64,000 bases of DNA from Spinellus fusiger. Lineage: Eukaryota; Mucoromycota; Mucoromycetes; Mucorales; Phycomycetaceae. The DNA lies in contig JALLLS010000066.1 in assembly GCA_025094145.1 (NCBI GenBank), positions 62,001 through 126,000 on the forward strand. Direction: 5' to 3'. A program made the translations under genes and the position numbers. Every line of letters starts with the position of its first letter. The stretch's first letter is position 1. Of this stretch, positions 1 to 12,180 are shown piece by piece. The notes beneath the pieces were generated by a model. That model saw nothing but the letters and a program-made list of their open reading frames with translations. It was not told the origin of the DNA and did not search any database.

Positions 1-2874
1 GGATCTAAAACACTGCCTGGATTAAAAGAACGCATGAATCAACTTACTGAACAATGCACTCGGGCGCTGTTGGACCAAGGATTCTCCAAGAATCAAATCG
101 ACACACAGGTCTTTTTAAATCTACGCTACAAGGGAACAGACTGTGCATTGATGACACTACAGCCATCTGATCCAAAGAATGCATTGGACTTTGAAGGAGA
201 ATTTGTTCAGCTTTACAAACAAGAGTTTGGATTCTCATTTCCTGGGCGGTCTATTCATGTGGATGACATTCGTGTCCGTGGCACTGGAAGGACATGGACT
301 CACCAGACATTGACTCCTGATGAAGACCTGCTTGTGTCTTCTCAGCTGGAGGAATTAAGAGAGGGGACAACGTCTGTCTATTTTGAATCAGGCAGAGACA
401 AAGATGTGCCCGTTTATTTGTTGAAGAATTTGCCTGCAGGCACAAAAGTACCTGGACCCGCAATGATCATCGATGTTACAGCCACTGTGGTAGTAGAGCC
501 TTTCTGCAGTGCTCACATTACATCCCAGCATATTGTGATCACTATTGGTCAGGGGCAGAGACGGCAGGCAACTGTGGAGATGGAGCCTGTTCAACTGTCT
601 ATCTTTTCTCATCGTTTTATGAGCATTGCTGAACAGATGGGGCGGACTCTTCAAAAAACAGCCATTAGTACAAACATCAAAGAAAGATTGGGTAAGAAAA
701 CTAGAGACAACAGAGTGATGTTATTGGGAAGACGAGGGGCACTCATGCATAGGACCATAGACTTTTCATGTGCTTTGTTTGGTGCTGATGGTGGACTGGT
801 GGCAAATGCACCTCACATTCCAGTTCATCTTGGTTCACTTAGTCATGCAGTCATTTATCAAATGAACTACTACAAGGATACCTTGAAGGAGGGAGATGTA
901 ATCATGTCGAATCATCCTGCAGCAGGTGGATCTCATTTACCAGGTAAACACACTGCAACCAATGCTATAGTTCCTGTGATTGACAGAATATTAGATATTA
1001 CCATTATCACACCTGTATTTGATCATGGCAAGATTGTGTTTTTTGTTGCTTCAAGAGGGCACCATGCAGACATTGGTGGTATTTCACCAGGTAATACCAT
1101 GTCTATTTTTGTTTATTTTGTTTCTTAAAAACACACACAAGTTCAATGGTTCTGATTTCTATTTTCTGTTGTGTTAGGCTCCATGCCTCCCCATTCTAAA
1201 GAGGTAGCTTGTTTATCTTGTATTATCATTGAACATTAGGATTGATGGTTTCTTATAGTTATATCAAGAGGGAGCAGCTATTAAATCCTTCAAAATTGTA
1301 TCCAACAATACTTTTGATAGTGAGGGTGTAAAAGAAAGACTCTATACGATTCCGGCTTCTTATTCGGGGTGTTCTGGCACCCGTTGTCTTGAAGATAATA
1401 TTTCTGGTAAAGAGGGAGAAAGCCTACCCAACAACAACAAAAACAACAAAAGACTAATCTCTCTCTTTTCTTCTTCTCATTTTGATTTATCAGATCTCAA
1501 GGCTCAGATTGCTGCTAATCATAAAGGTATTAGTCTGGTCAAGGCTCTTATTCAGGAATACTCCTTGGAAGTGGTTCAAGCCTACATGATGCACATCCGA
1601 AACAATGCAGAACAAGCCGTACGACATCTACTTCAACAGGTCGCTGAATCTCATCAAGGCAATGATCTTGTCGCTACTGACTTTATGGATGATGGAACTC
1701 CCCTGTGTCTTCGCGTCACTATCGATGCTACTGAGGGCACAGCTGTATTTGATTTTGAAGGAACAGGTCCTGAGGTGTATGGCAACACCAATGCACCTGA
1801 AAGTGTATGTCACAGCGCCATTATCTACTGTATTCGATGCCTAGTAGGACAGGACATTCCTCTTAATTCTGGTTGTTTGGTGCCTGTTACGATTTGTATT
1901 CCAGGAAGATCCATTCTTAGTCCTTCACATGACAGTGCTGTTGTAGGAGGCAATGTCGTAACAAGTCAGCGTATTGTGGATGTAGTGTTCAAGGCATTTG
2001 GTGCCTGTGCTGCCAGTCAAGGATGCTGCAATAACTTGACATTTGGAAAGGGAGGAAAAAATGAAGAAACAGGAGAGGCAACAGCTGGTTGGGGTTATTA
2101 TGAAACCATTGCTGGTGGTAAGGGCTTTGTATTCTCTTTTTTTTTTCTTTTTACTAGTGTCTCTATGCTTACTATTTTTTGTTTTTGTTTTTATTTTTGT
2201 TTTTGTTTCTTAGGTAGTGGTGCAGGACCCGGATGGAATGGACAGAGTGGTGTACATACTGTAAGAAATGTTTATTTATACAATGATATACTTATCATGA
2301 CTGTATAGCATATGACCAACACCCGAATTACAGATCCTGAGATCTTGGAACGTCGTTACCCTGTGATTTTGCGTGAATTCTCTCTAAGACAAGGTACTTT
2401 TGATTATGTCTTGATGATTTCAATATATATATATAACATGGATAAGATAGCTTACTGCTGTATCTCTATGCTATAGGATCAGGAGGTCAAGGAAACTACA
2501 AGGGAGGGGATGGTGTGGTACGTGATATTGAGTTCCTTGAGCCCGCTATCCAGGTCTCTATTCTCTCAGAACGCAGAGTTTATCATCCTTACGGTCTTTT
2601 TGGTGGAGAAGATGGAAAGACTGGTCAGAACCTATGGATTCGAAAGCACAACGATTATGAGCAAGTGTTGAATTTCTCTGGGAAGAATTCCGCTACTTTT
2701 GGAAAAGGGGATCGCATTGTTATCCAAACACCTGGTGGGGGTGGTTATGGCAGTTTAAAAGAAAAAGAAGACACCCCAGCAACATCGCTTATTGACGCGA
2801 TAAAGCATATTGGCCATTTGGTAAAAGCAGGTGGAAGTCTTGGTGCCTATAGGGAAACATCAGAGAGTGCCTAA
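1..2874 (+). CDS. 5-oxoprolinase (ATP-hydrolysing), 3' part
   Basis: Hydrolyses 5-oxo-L-proline to glutamate with ATP in the gamma-glutamyl (glutathione) cycle; cytosolic. The frame is open from base 1, so the 5' end lies outside the window. Exons by frame and splice sites: 1-1090, 1178-1203, 1259-1406, 1494-2117, 2214-2260, 2309-2393, 2477-2874, giving 805 residues against about 1,290 in the family. The first part is the end of the hydantoinase A domain ([15 protein letters not shown]). The hydantoinase B domain follows, with the family strings RIDFS-like '[10 protein letters not shown]', '[17 protein letters not shown]', '[10 protein letters not shown]', '[10 protein letters not shown]' and 'GGGGYG' near the C terminus. 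The exon joins preserve these motifs, which supports the introns. No break is seen. The closest alternative is a bacterial-type hydantoinase, but the fused A-B order favours oxoprolinase. Confidence 0.93.
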
Positions 2875-3166
2875 GTCAATAGCAATCATTAGCAATCATT
2901 AGCAATCAATAACAATTGAGTTGATTTTTATGTGTCTGTCTGTATCCTTAAAAACACTCCCATTCATGTCTATACACCCATAGAATGTCACCAGAGTAGT
3001 TTTATGAATTTATACCTTTTGTGCTATTATAAATACATTGTATGTATAAAGACAAAAAGACAAAAGCTACCTCCACTCCTTATATTGCTCTGTATGTATA
3101 AATAGCGTTTATAGTGTATTATTATTAATCATCATCATCATAAAAAGACTGTAAGTAAGATTCTTT

Positions 3167-4762
3167 TTATTCCAAAGGCACCCAGTCTCTTGGATTCTTC
3201 AATACGTTCTCTAATTCTAATTCAGCAGAGTTCATTTCTGGTTCATTCATGTATTCCCATCGAGCCGTCAAAGGAAGAGACATCAAGATAGCCTCAATAC
3301 GAGCACCTGGTGTCTGAAGTCCAAACTTGGTACCTCTATCCCATACCAGGTTAAATTCAACATAGCGTCCACGACGAATCTGCTGCCATTCTTTCATCTC
3401 TGGGGTATATCTCATATGCATACGCTTCTTGATAATAGGCACATAAGACTGTGAAAAACGGTTGCCCATCTCCTTAATAAAAGAGAATAATTCTTCTGGG
3501 GGTCTATCATCCAAGTCATCAAAGAAGATACCACCAATACCACGGGCCTCGCCACGGTGTTTAATGTAAAAGTACTTATCACACCACTGCTTAAATGTGC
3601 TGTAATACTTTTTGTCATACTTATCACACCCATCTTTAAGCACCTGGTGGAAATGAATAGCATCTTCTTCAAACAGATAGCTTGGTGTAAGATCGGATCC
3701 ACCACCAAACCATGCCATTCTAGGTGTGCCATCAGGATTCTCAATTTCAAAATAGCGGTAATTTGAATGAACGGTGGGTGCATTTGGGTTATGAGGGTGC
3801 ATGACAAGAGAAATACCAGCAGCAAAGAAAGGCACAGGTCCATCCACATTAATGTCTTTGCCTCTGTCCTGACGCATTTGTTCTACAGCTGCCTTGGGAA
3901 GCTGTCCATACACAATAGAAATGCCCACACCGGCCTTTTCAAATACATTGCCATCCTGCAATACACAAGTGATACCTTCTCCTCCCTCTGCTCTCTGCCA
4001 AGCTGTACGTACAAATTGCTTTCCATCCAATGCCTCAATATCAGCAACAATACGGCTCTGGAGTCCCTTTATAAAGTTCTCCATACGAAGACGCATTGGA
4101 TCCTCATCTGTAATAGGGCCTTCTGTTCTCTATTCATACACTTCATTGATGAGTCTACCACTCGTTGTTCTTCTTGTGTTTATCAAGTGTCTTACTCTTT
4201 GTCTATCATCATTGGCGGCATCACAGTAGATCTGACCTATACTTAGAAAGAGTGTACAAGACATGAATACCTCTTACCTGTTCACTGTTCCAGGCAATAG
4301 CAGCTAAAACACTGGCAAACCCCACTGCTGCTGTTGCACCCACACGGTATTTTCCAAGGCCAAGGACAGCCTTTGGAGTTGAGGCTGTTGCATATGAACG
4401 AGACCGAATAAGAGAGCTATAGTGAGATAACAAAAGAAAAGAGAGGGCGTCTTTATAAGTCACTGTGGTTTACTCTTTTTTTTTTCTTTCTTTTTTTCTC
4501 TCTTTCACTATGACTTTCTATTATTATGTTACCTTGAACACTTGGGCAGAAGACGTATCCCTGTTCTAACTGTAGTGGAATAAGAGAGACATTGAGTTTA
4601 TTCTTGTTCCATGCAATTGCCACTTACACATAGTAACAAAGCTAGATGAGCCAACTGAGTTGACTGAGCTACTGTAGCAGGGGCAAAGGGGATAGCAACT
4701 CAGAGACCCACAGACCCACAGGCCAGGATAGGTGTGACGGTGTAAATACAGTGGCGCCACAT
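3167..4762 (-). CDS. HEM13: Coproporphyrinogen III oxidase (aerobic)
   Basis: Oxidative decarboxylation of coproporphyrinogen III to protoporphyrinogen IX in haem synthesis. The 3' exon (4129-3167, 320 codons) covers the catalytic domain with 'GGGEGITCVLQDG'-like, 'FAAGISLVMHPHNP', 'YRYFE', 'WFGGGSDLTPSYL', 'RGIGGIFFDD' and 'RRGRYVEFNL'. The preceding exon is 4416-4278, and another of 37 bases at 4569-4533 fits in phase. The N terminus is not settled. These exons contain no in-frame ATG; a candidate first exon at 4762-4720 starts with ATG, has a GTGGGT donor in the right phase, and would give 393 residues. The predicted leader is Arg/Ser-rich (RSRSYAT) followed by a hydrophobic stretch (TAAVGFASVLAAIAW), like the animal mitochondrial intermembrane-space enzyme and unlike the leaderless S. 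cerevisiae Hem13. Catalytic part certain; first two exons inferred. Confidence 0.93.
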
Positions 4763-5064
4763 GAAATAGAATACAGATCCACTGTATTGCTCCTCCTATA
4801 GTTGGAAATACCATCAGTTCCTTATAGCTCTACAAACATAGAGAAAATGGGCCTGTTATCTATCTGTTACTAGAATACTAAAATGTGTGTAGATAGACAG
4901 ACAGACAGACAGATAGATGGACAGAAAGATATAGACTATAATAGTAAATACACAATAGACACATATAAACTTTATACGCATAAACAGTGGTTGAAAAACC
5001 AGCTTTGATTTTCACTACTTTCTGTTTTGTTTATTTTTCTTTCCCAGCCAAAGCTCATCATAGC
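4763..5064. other. Divergent intergenic region
   Basis: Lies between the 5' ends of the coproporphyrinogen oxidase gene and the Brl1/Brr6 gene. It holds a short GACA/GATA run near 4890-4925. A pyrimidine-rich stretch ending in CCCAG at about 5048 looks like a splice acceptor for a 5' UTR intron just ahead of the downstream start codon. Nothing else recognised. Confidence 0.4.
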
Positions 5065-6017
5065 ATGGCACTCTTTCAACGCAGTCAAGAAGCACCCATG
5101 GACTTTGAATACGACACTCCACCTTCTTTTCCTAATGGCCTGTTTCATAGAGCACTCAGTCATTTAAAGAAAGAACAGACATGTAAGCCTGTACTGTGAA
5201 ATATGGGCTGACTCATGCAAATAGCCCTGGTGAATCTACCTTCTGCAGAGGCGTTCAACTTTCATTTGCCCTTGTCCTATACTGATGCAAGTGAGCATAC
5301 AAAGCTAGGCCAACGTGCAAAAGAGGTTTCTGCTGCTTTTAGTCTTCTTGATCTAGAAGACAATGAAGAAATACCAGTGTGTCCACAGTCAGAAGAGCCA
5401 AAAAATAGTGAAATGGTGGGTTTGTTATTGGGAGAATATTCAGTGGATGCACCTACATTGGCAGTGGATGCACCTACATTGGCAGTGGATGCACCTACAT
5501 TGGCAGTGGATGCCTCTACTCTAACAGAAGAGATAATGACACATGTACCATCTCTCTCTGCTTCCTCTTCCTCTTCCTCTTCCTCCTCTTTGTCTTTCAA
5601 CAACACCGCACCCATAGAATCTACACCACCATCACCACAGGAATGTTACCAACTACAACCCACCCACCCCACCTACCTCAATTCTCCACCCTCTTCCTTT
5701 TCACCACCAACTCCTTCTCATTTACCCTACAATCTATTTCATATTCAACATGATCCAGTAGCTGATCGTCGTAGTCTTATTTCTCTCTTATCAGGGTAAT
5801 TGAAAATAGAAAGAAAGAAAAAGAAAGGCCCTGGCATTGCCTTGTTTATACTCATATGATGTCTGTAGACTGTTTCATCTTGGATGCAAGTTGACCTTTA
5901 TTACCATGTGTATTTATATCACTGTGCACTTTGGAATGGCTCTCCAACACGATGTTAAGCTTAAGATTGAGGAATACGAGTCTGGTAAAACTACCTATAA
6001 TTGATCTCTTTATTTAC

Positions 6018-6048
<31 letters not shown>

Positions 6049-6464
6049 ATCTATCTATCTATCTGTTTATTGGTGGACAAATGAATTAGATCAATTGGAG
6101 CACTACTTCCACATCCAAGAACAGTATGAAATCAATCGCTGTGATCCTTCAACACGACTGCCTGATCTTCAAGAACAGTGTAGATTATGGCAGAGAGAAC
6201 TCTTTCGTATAGTATGGGTTGGGAAAACAAAAGTATTGGCAGAAGTATTGGCAGAGATTCTTAATAGTTTCATTGGTACTATCTCTTTGAAATCCATGGT
6301 AAGTGAATAACAGACGAGAGAAGAATGGAAGCCCACACTGTGCATTAATGTACGAATCCCAACAGCTCTTTATATCAGTTCTTCTGGTTTCTGTCTCCAG
6401 GTTTGGAATAAGGATGCCCGCCACTGAAGAAAGTAAAATATCCAATCAGATCAGAGAATACTGA
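5065..6464 (+). CDS. Brl1/Brr6-family nuclear envelope protein
   Basis: Brl1 and Brr6 are integral nuclear-envelope proteins needed for nuclear pore assembly and membrane lipid balance. Exons read from frame and splice sites: 5065-5182, 5225-5795, 5869-5984, 6090-6298, 6366-6464, total 370 residues. Residues 1-230 are low-complexity, with a VDAPTLA heptad repeat (about residues 116-140), a serine run and a proline-rich stretch. A transmembrane segment follows (CKLTFITMCIYITVHFGMAL), then a luminal domain with 'NRCDPSTRLPDLQEQC' and 'EVLAEILNSFIGTISLKSM', the family signature, and a second membrane segment (LFISVLLVSVSRF). The family usually has four luminal cysteines; here the positions before NRC and after the conserved Trp are not cysteine. 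ATG 5065 was chosen because a splice-acceptor-like tract precedes it; an in-frame ATG at 4987 is the alternative. Brl1 versus Brr6 cannot be decided. Confidence 0.8.
5441..5520 (+). repeat. 21-bp coding tandem repeat (VDAPTLA)
   Basis: Three near-identical 21-base units plus a diverged fourth, inside exon 2 of the Brl1/Brr6-like gene. Each unit encodes VDAPTLA. The unit length keeps the frame, so copy number can vary without breaking the protein. Confidence 0.95.
6018..6064. repeat. TTTC/TATC microsatellite
   Basis: Tetranucleotide runs (TTTC)n then (TATC)n, located in intron 3 of the Brl1/Brr6-like gene just before its acceptor. Confidence 0.9.
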
Positions 6465-8548
6465 ATAAATTATCCCTCGATAGACAAAAAGATAGCCTAT
6501 TTCTCTTCTCGTAAATAATAAATCAATAAACTATCTTCTGTACTTGGCAGAATGTATATAGAATCACTCCTTGTTATTCTTGAACTAGTATTCTTTGGTA
6601 TATGGTAAGAGAAAGCAGTCAGACATAGACCCTAGAATCAGTCGTTGTATGGATTCAGTACAGTACCAAGGAAGAATATCTCTGTTTATCTTTCCTATTT
6701 CAAGAATAATAATAAAAGGGAGCCCTGTATACTTATTATACCATAGAAAGGGCTTTATTATTTCGATAAATAACGGTAACAGTACTAGTGATTTATTCCT
6801 CTTTTTATTTTGTAGATTGGCAAAGATTAGACTGACTAGCACTCTATTCTACTGATAAATACTCTATTCAAACTTATGTTTTGACTCTCTTTGTGCTACC
6901 AATAAAATAGCAAAAGAGAAGCAGATCTCTAAATTCAAACACTGTGTGCTTATACAACAGTAGTCTCGTCATTTCCGAGTTACTCGGTAAGAAGAAAAGG
7001 TACTTTAAAAGAGGAGACTTGGTAAAATATATAATAGGTTCTTTAGATAGAATTCTTCTTGTTGATCCAATACATAGGCCTAGTCTATGAACATTTGTTG
7101 TTAAAACACACACACACACATTAACATGATTTCTTTACTACTTGAGGAATCCCCATAGTATACTAGAGTATTAACATCACCCACTTACTAATTCTTCTCA
7201 AAACAAGAACATGATCATCACTATCTATTTTACTGGAAGAGAGATGTGTCCAACCACACAACGGAGCACTATGTTCTCTGTGGAACCCACCTAACTTTAC
7301 CATGGAGACACATACAACTGTGGTAATGGCATTGGCTTTAGGTTCACAGGAATCGCTTTGGATCTCCCCGAGAACTTTATTGGAGTCTCCCAAAAAAAAG
7401 AAGAAAAAAAGAAAAAAGAAAAAAGAAAAAAGAAAAAGAAAAAAAAAGAACACACACACTGAATCCTATCAAGCGATAAAAACACAGCTAAATGATGTTC
7501 TACAGAAACAGGCTATTGACAGAAGCAGTCTACCTACTTTAGTGACTGGGGTTTATTTTCTATTGGTGATGGGATCCAAGGTAGATCAACAGAAGAAGAA
7601 GAAAGAGAACAGGGGTGTTGTTAGAAGTACAAGTAGAATCAGAGCTCAAGAATCAATAAGAAAAGAGAGAGATGGATACTTGACTTAATATTAAGTCCTT
7701 GTCCATAAGGCACTGGTGATGTTAGTATCGTATGCAGATATTCACCATCGTTTATATTCCAGAGCTGATCTAACCTGAAAGATCAATGGCATTGTGCAAA
7801 CCACTGTGCGACATGGCATTCATCAGTTTAACTTTTTATATTTTAATCAATAGCTACTACAAACCACCTAATATTTTTATTTAGTTTTTCATTATTAAAG
7901 AGGATGGGTGGAGGTGGAGTGCTGATGAGTGAAGGATTGTTCAACTCAACACTGCCATAATACTCTATTGAATAGGAAAGTGTCTTGTGTTTATATTAAA
8001 GAGGTAGTATGTCAATCTTTTTTATTTTAATTTTCTATTGTGTAAATTGCGGCCATCTTTTATAGTTTGGAAATTTACAATAAAGGAATACCCCATCTTT
8101 CTTCATACACTAAGGCTGCAGTAGTATCAGCACCACATAGTTCCGTCATGATCCACCCATACCCAAGAGTAAAGTAGATAGCTACCTACTACTAATACTG
8201 CTGCTACCACTACCACTAATAATAATAATAATAATAATACCACTACTACAGAAACAAATTTAGTCAACTATTAGTTTCTTTTACTTCTATACCTGTCCTT
8301 GTTCACCTCTCTTATAGCATAAAAGAATAGCATACAAGAGATGCATTCCCCCCCTTTTCAAAATGATAACTTACAGTGTCCGGTGTTGATGACTGTCCCC
8401 TTGGACTGCAACACCCGAGGTAAGAGTAGACTCATTTTATTTTATTAAAAATAAATAAATAAATAAATAAAAAATAGAAACATAAAGTACAAAGATGAAC
8501 AAATAAATATGAATGAATGAAAAACGATAGTCTTGTCTAAATCAACCA
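6465..8548. other. Gene-poor convergent intergenic region
   Basis: About 2.1 kb between the stop codons of the Brl1/Brr6-like gene and NoxR, which converge here. ORFs in it are short, mutually overlapping and made of simple sequence; none matches a family I know. It contains a long purine tract (7388-7449), a CA run near 7106, an (AAT)n run near 8218 and an AAATA run near 8440. No RNA gene recognised. Confidence 0.5.
7388..7449 (+). repeat. Purine-only tract (A/G)
   Basis: About 60 bases with only A and G on the + strand, built from AAAAAAG/AAAAGAAAAA units. The ORF crossing it (7302-7688) is Lys/Arg-rich only because of this composition, so I do not call it a gene. Such tracts can form triplex DNA or exclude nucleosomes (general knowledge, not shown here). 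Confidence 0.9.
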
Positions 8549-10847
8549 TCATGCAACGCACCAGATTTCGATCTTCTCTACACCAAACTCTCCATGCTTC
8601 AACTTACTCGCCTGTCGAATCATATGAAGATCATCATCATCAATCATAATGACCATCTCATCTTCTTCATCTTTGTACTGAAGTCTTGCTGTGGCAGGAG
8701 CCGAGAACTTTTCCTTGACACGAGCCAAGAGTTCATTGAATGTAATCGTAGGAGACACAAGCAGAATACGAGTATCTGTATAATGCACTTTGACTCTGAG
8801 CTTTGTGGGTCCTCCACCTTCTCTCAGAGTAGGGGTGGACACAGAGGATGTAGGTTGAGGAGCATGGTGACGCCCAGAAGAATGACCAGCATGTGTACTC
8901 TGTCCACTTTTGCGTCTCTCCATTTCGTACGCTGCATCACTGGTGCTAGCCAGTAGCCTTTGAAGATCCCGCTCTCGTTCACGATCCCGTGCCTCCACAC
9001 CAGGAAGAGGGCCATAGACTTCATCCAGATCAAAACTACCATAGCTTGTGGATGTGTTGGGAGACTCGTAGGAGCTATGACTGCGAGGTAAGGGTGGTAC
9101 GGGCGGAGGGGTGTACTGGCTTGTCTTTTGGCTTCTTGTTGAGCTGCGCCCTGAGGAAGCTGAGAACCTTTCTTCATGGGCTGACTCAAATCCACTGTCC
9201 ACTCGACGTCCATCACTGCGGTGGCGTAGATTGGAGCTGAAGGAAGAGGTGGACGACATGGAGGGATGAGGAGAATCGGCCCATTCTTCTGTTGATACTG
9301 ATCCCACCACTGAATTCTTTCGTCTTCTCTCTGTGGGGCTGTATTGGCGTGAGGGGCTTTGTTTAGAGTAGTGTGCTGATACTGACGAAACAGGCGTAGG
9401 AGGAAGGGAGTCTGTGTGGATGTGGGTGGTGGTAGGTTTGGATCGATGACTCTCTCTTGCCATGGCCTTGATCCCATGTTCTGCCAAAGAAGAAGAAGGG
9501 ACAGGCGGTATTGCCTGTGGAGGTTGATTATTTTTAGATGGGTTACCAGCACCACGTCTTTGAATACGAGACTCGGGTAAAAGAACAGAGTTCTTTCGTT
9601 GGATGCCAGTTGCTGCTGTTGTTGTTGTTGGCTTATTAGGTTTTGCTGCTACTCCCAAGCGGTCGACTGCTGCAAACATATTTGCATTTTGAAGTTGTCG
9701 CATGCGTGCCTCGGAGGGTCTGTAGAGAATGCCAGGTGGAATGGAAAAGACAGAATAGCCGCGTCCACGATCTCGCACTGCCTGATCAATGACATCGTGC
9801 TCTTCTGTCATTTTTGCCTTTTGTGCGTGATAAAGATCAGTCAGCCCAGCGTCGATCTTTCCAAGATAAAGTTGACAGATACCACGATTAAATAAGACTT
9901 CACAGGCATAAAGGCGAAATGCTAATCCCAGTTGTGTGTAGTTGATCATTTCATTACCGCGTAGTTTCTAAGCATGCATACAGACATGGGATAAGCACTA
10001 CTGTTGGATTTGTTTTTTTGTTTTTTTGTTTCTTCTTTTTTCTTTTCTGCTTTTAAATATCACAAAGACGAGAGAAATCTATTAGCTTGCCTGATAAGCA
10101 GCATCGAAATCTTGTGTTGCTGCCTCCATATTGTTGGTTACAAATTGAGATACACCTCTTTGAAAGAAGGCAACTGCAAAATAGGCGTCCATGGTGATGG
10201 CTCTACTGTAGGCCAATAGCTTAATACATGTAAGAAGTAAGAATCACATGATGTAGAGAGTATATCCACAATATCCACAAGTTATAGTTGAAGAGAGAGA
10301 AAGAAGTGAGATGAGATGAAAAATACAATATCAATGTACAACATTCTATTCCATAATTGGTGGCTTTATCACATTGTTGTGTGCCCAATTGTTGCTTACC
10401 GCACGTTCATGATCATCCTCCACTGCAAAAATTAAACCAATGTTAAAATGCATCTTTGCATTGTCTGCCATTGTCTATGCAAGAGAATACAATGAGTTGA
10501 CTTGTATTGATATTTGTAATTGTGGTTGTGTATGTGGTTGTGTATGTGGTTTTGGTTGTGGTTGTGTATGTGGTCGTATGTGGTTGTGGTTGTGGTTGTG
10601 GTTGTGTATGCGTATGCGTATTTGTACTATTGCTCTAGTGTATCTCCTAGTAATATTAGAAGAGCAGGAATGTAACTCACTAGAAATGTCTGCACTGCTG
10701 TTTCATAATCCTTGCTATCAAATGCAGCACAGGCCGTTAGCCACTGGTCTAACTCTAGCTATAAAACCACAGTAGAATAACATCCACACTGCTTATGAGT
10801 TCAAAAGGGGCCGCTATATGAGTGAATAAGCTTACCTTGAACTCCAT
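8549..10847 (-). CDS. NoxR, NADPH oxidase regulator (p67phox-like)
   Basis: Cytosolic activator of fungal NADPH oxidases (NoxA/NoxB), acting with Rac and Cdc24/Bem1-type partners. Exons: 10847-10836, 10758-10681, 10474-10400, 10219-10091, 9967-8549, total 570 residues. Residues 1-165 form the TPR region, with 'FNIGLIFAVEDDHERA', 'FFQRGVSQF' and 'YACEVLFNRGICQLYLG'. The activation segment follows ('GYSVFSIPPGILYRP'), then about 270 Ser/Pro-rich residues and a C-terminal PB1 domain ('KLRVKVHYTDTRILLV' to 'EKIEIWCVA', with an acidic MIDDDDL). There is no SH3 domain, as is usual for fungal NoxR and unlike animal p67phox. Intron 4 has a GC donor (CAG|GCAAGC), because no GT keeps the frame there. 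The gene is divergent from GPN1. Confidence 0.93.
10505..10620. repeat. TGTGGT-rich minisatellite in NoxR intron
   Basis: Irregular TGTGGTTGTGTATG units on the + strand, inside the NoxR intron between exons 2 and 3 counting 3' to 5' on the + strand side of exon 10474-10400. The overlapping + strand ORF (10440-10775) is a product of the repeat. In the NoxR transcript the tract reads CA/CCA-rich. It overlaps the region between the exon ends at 10474 and 10681, so it is intronic. Confidence 0.85.
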
Positions 10848-12180
10848 TTTGAAACAATAGCAGCGATAAGGAAGAGATGAAAAGAGAGAGAAGAGAGAGA
10901 AGAGAGAGAGAGAAAGAAAAGAAAAGAAAGACCGCAACCAGCAACTGCTTATTTACTTTTTAAGGTGAGAAAGATGTGTGGAAAAAAGAAAAAAGGCAAA
11001 ATAAGCACCATCCTTCTACTGCTTTTGTGCTTATTCTGTCTCGTTGGGCGCTCATTCAAAACAGACTATTGGTAACTGGGATTAAAGCAAAGAACACTAC
11101 AAAAATGACGATGCACTTGACGGTGGTAAGGGTATTTTTATTTATTTATTTATTTATTTATCTATCTATCTATCTATTATAGTGAAAATAGAAGTTCTCA
11201 ATTTAGATTGTGTTTTTCACTATACCAAGAAACTCATCTCATAAGGTATCTTCATAGGATGGGGTTGACTGGAGGGACTGTAGATAGGTCTATAGCAGTG
11301 GGCATGAACTACCGCCTATTTCTCTCACTAAAGAGATGAGTTTGAATGACACTTCTTTCGTTTCCAAGGTGATAACAGTCTCAAGAACATGGAAGGATAT
11401 CTCCAAGGGACAGATTATTTACCATTAGGATAAGCAAAAAAAAAGGCATAAGACACAAGCCAATGCCTGTAGAAAGATGAGATGATGTTTTATGAGCTAC
11501 AAGGTACACAATGGGTTATCTGCATGGTGTGCCTGTGCATGTAACACTAAATCAGTCATACTATTGGCCTATTTTCACACTTATGTTTTACGACTGGTGC
11601 ATAGATCAATGGCCACTCCAAGGGGGTGTTTTCCTATAGAAAGGGTCCCTCCAGGGGTCAATAAGAGTCACTACAGGTACTTTCTATTATGCTGGCCTGC
11701 ACTCCAAACCCATACTATATGAACAGCACGTGATTCAAGCAGTCTGTAATCTATTCCACCTGTGTCTTCCATGGTCCCAATGCATCGTGGTTTTTGGAGG
11801 GAATTCACAGTCAGCCAGCGGATAAAAGACAAGAGCATTCTACAGCAAAGAGAAGAAAGACTGTCACTGAGTGCATTGATTCCATAGTCCTCTTCTTAAT
11901 AAGTAGATAAAGATAAGCAGGATAGATAAAGATAAAGATAAACAAGACACTTGAGGATAATACTTATGTACTCTTTTTCTACTGCTACTATGGGGTTTTT
12001 TATTTTATTTTATATTTTTATATTTTTATTTTATTTTATTTTAAATCAGAGACAAGAGAAAAAGGCGGGATAACCTGTGAGTAAAGTGACTTGCTATTTC
12101 ACATGTCCCAAAGAGACAGCCCCACCAGACAGAAAATAAAGTATACAAACTCTTCCTACATAACCCTGTCACCTATTGGA
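10848..12180. other. Divergent intergenic region, NoxR/GPN1
   Basis: About 1.3 kb between the divergent starts of NoxR and GPN1. It holds a GA-rich tract (10870-10930), TTTA/TCTA microsatellites (11135-11178) and an AT-rich TTTTA tract (11998-12045). Three small ORFs lack recognisable motifs. Promoters of both genes must lie here, but no specific site could be assigned. Confidence 0.5.
11135..11178. repeat. TTTA/TCTA microsatellite
   Basis: Run of TTTA units followed by TCTA units in the NoxR-GPN1 intergenic region. Confidence 0.9.

Noticed and set aside
7302..7688. 128-residue + strand ORF rich in Lys
   Set aside because: It is open only because it crosses a purine tract; no conserved motif and no support on either side.
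10440..10775. + strand ORF with Cys/Gly/Trp repeats
   Set aside because: It is the translation of a TGTGGT minisatellite inside a NoxR intron and overlaps NoxR exons on the other strand.
10976..11182. 68-residue + strand ORF between NoxR and GPN1
   Set aside because: Its end is a microsatellite and the rest has no recognisable domain.
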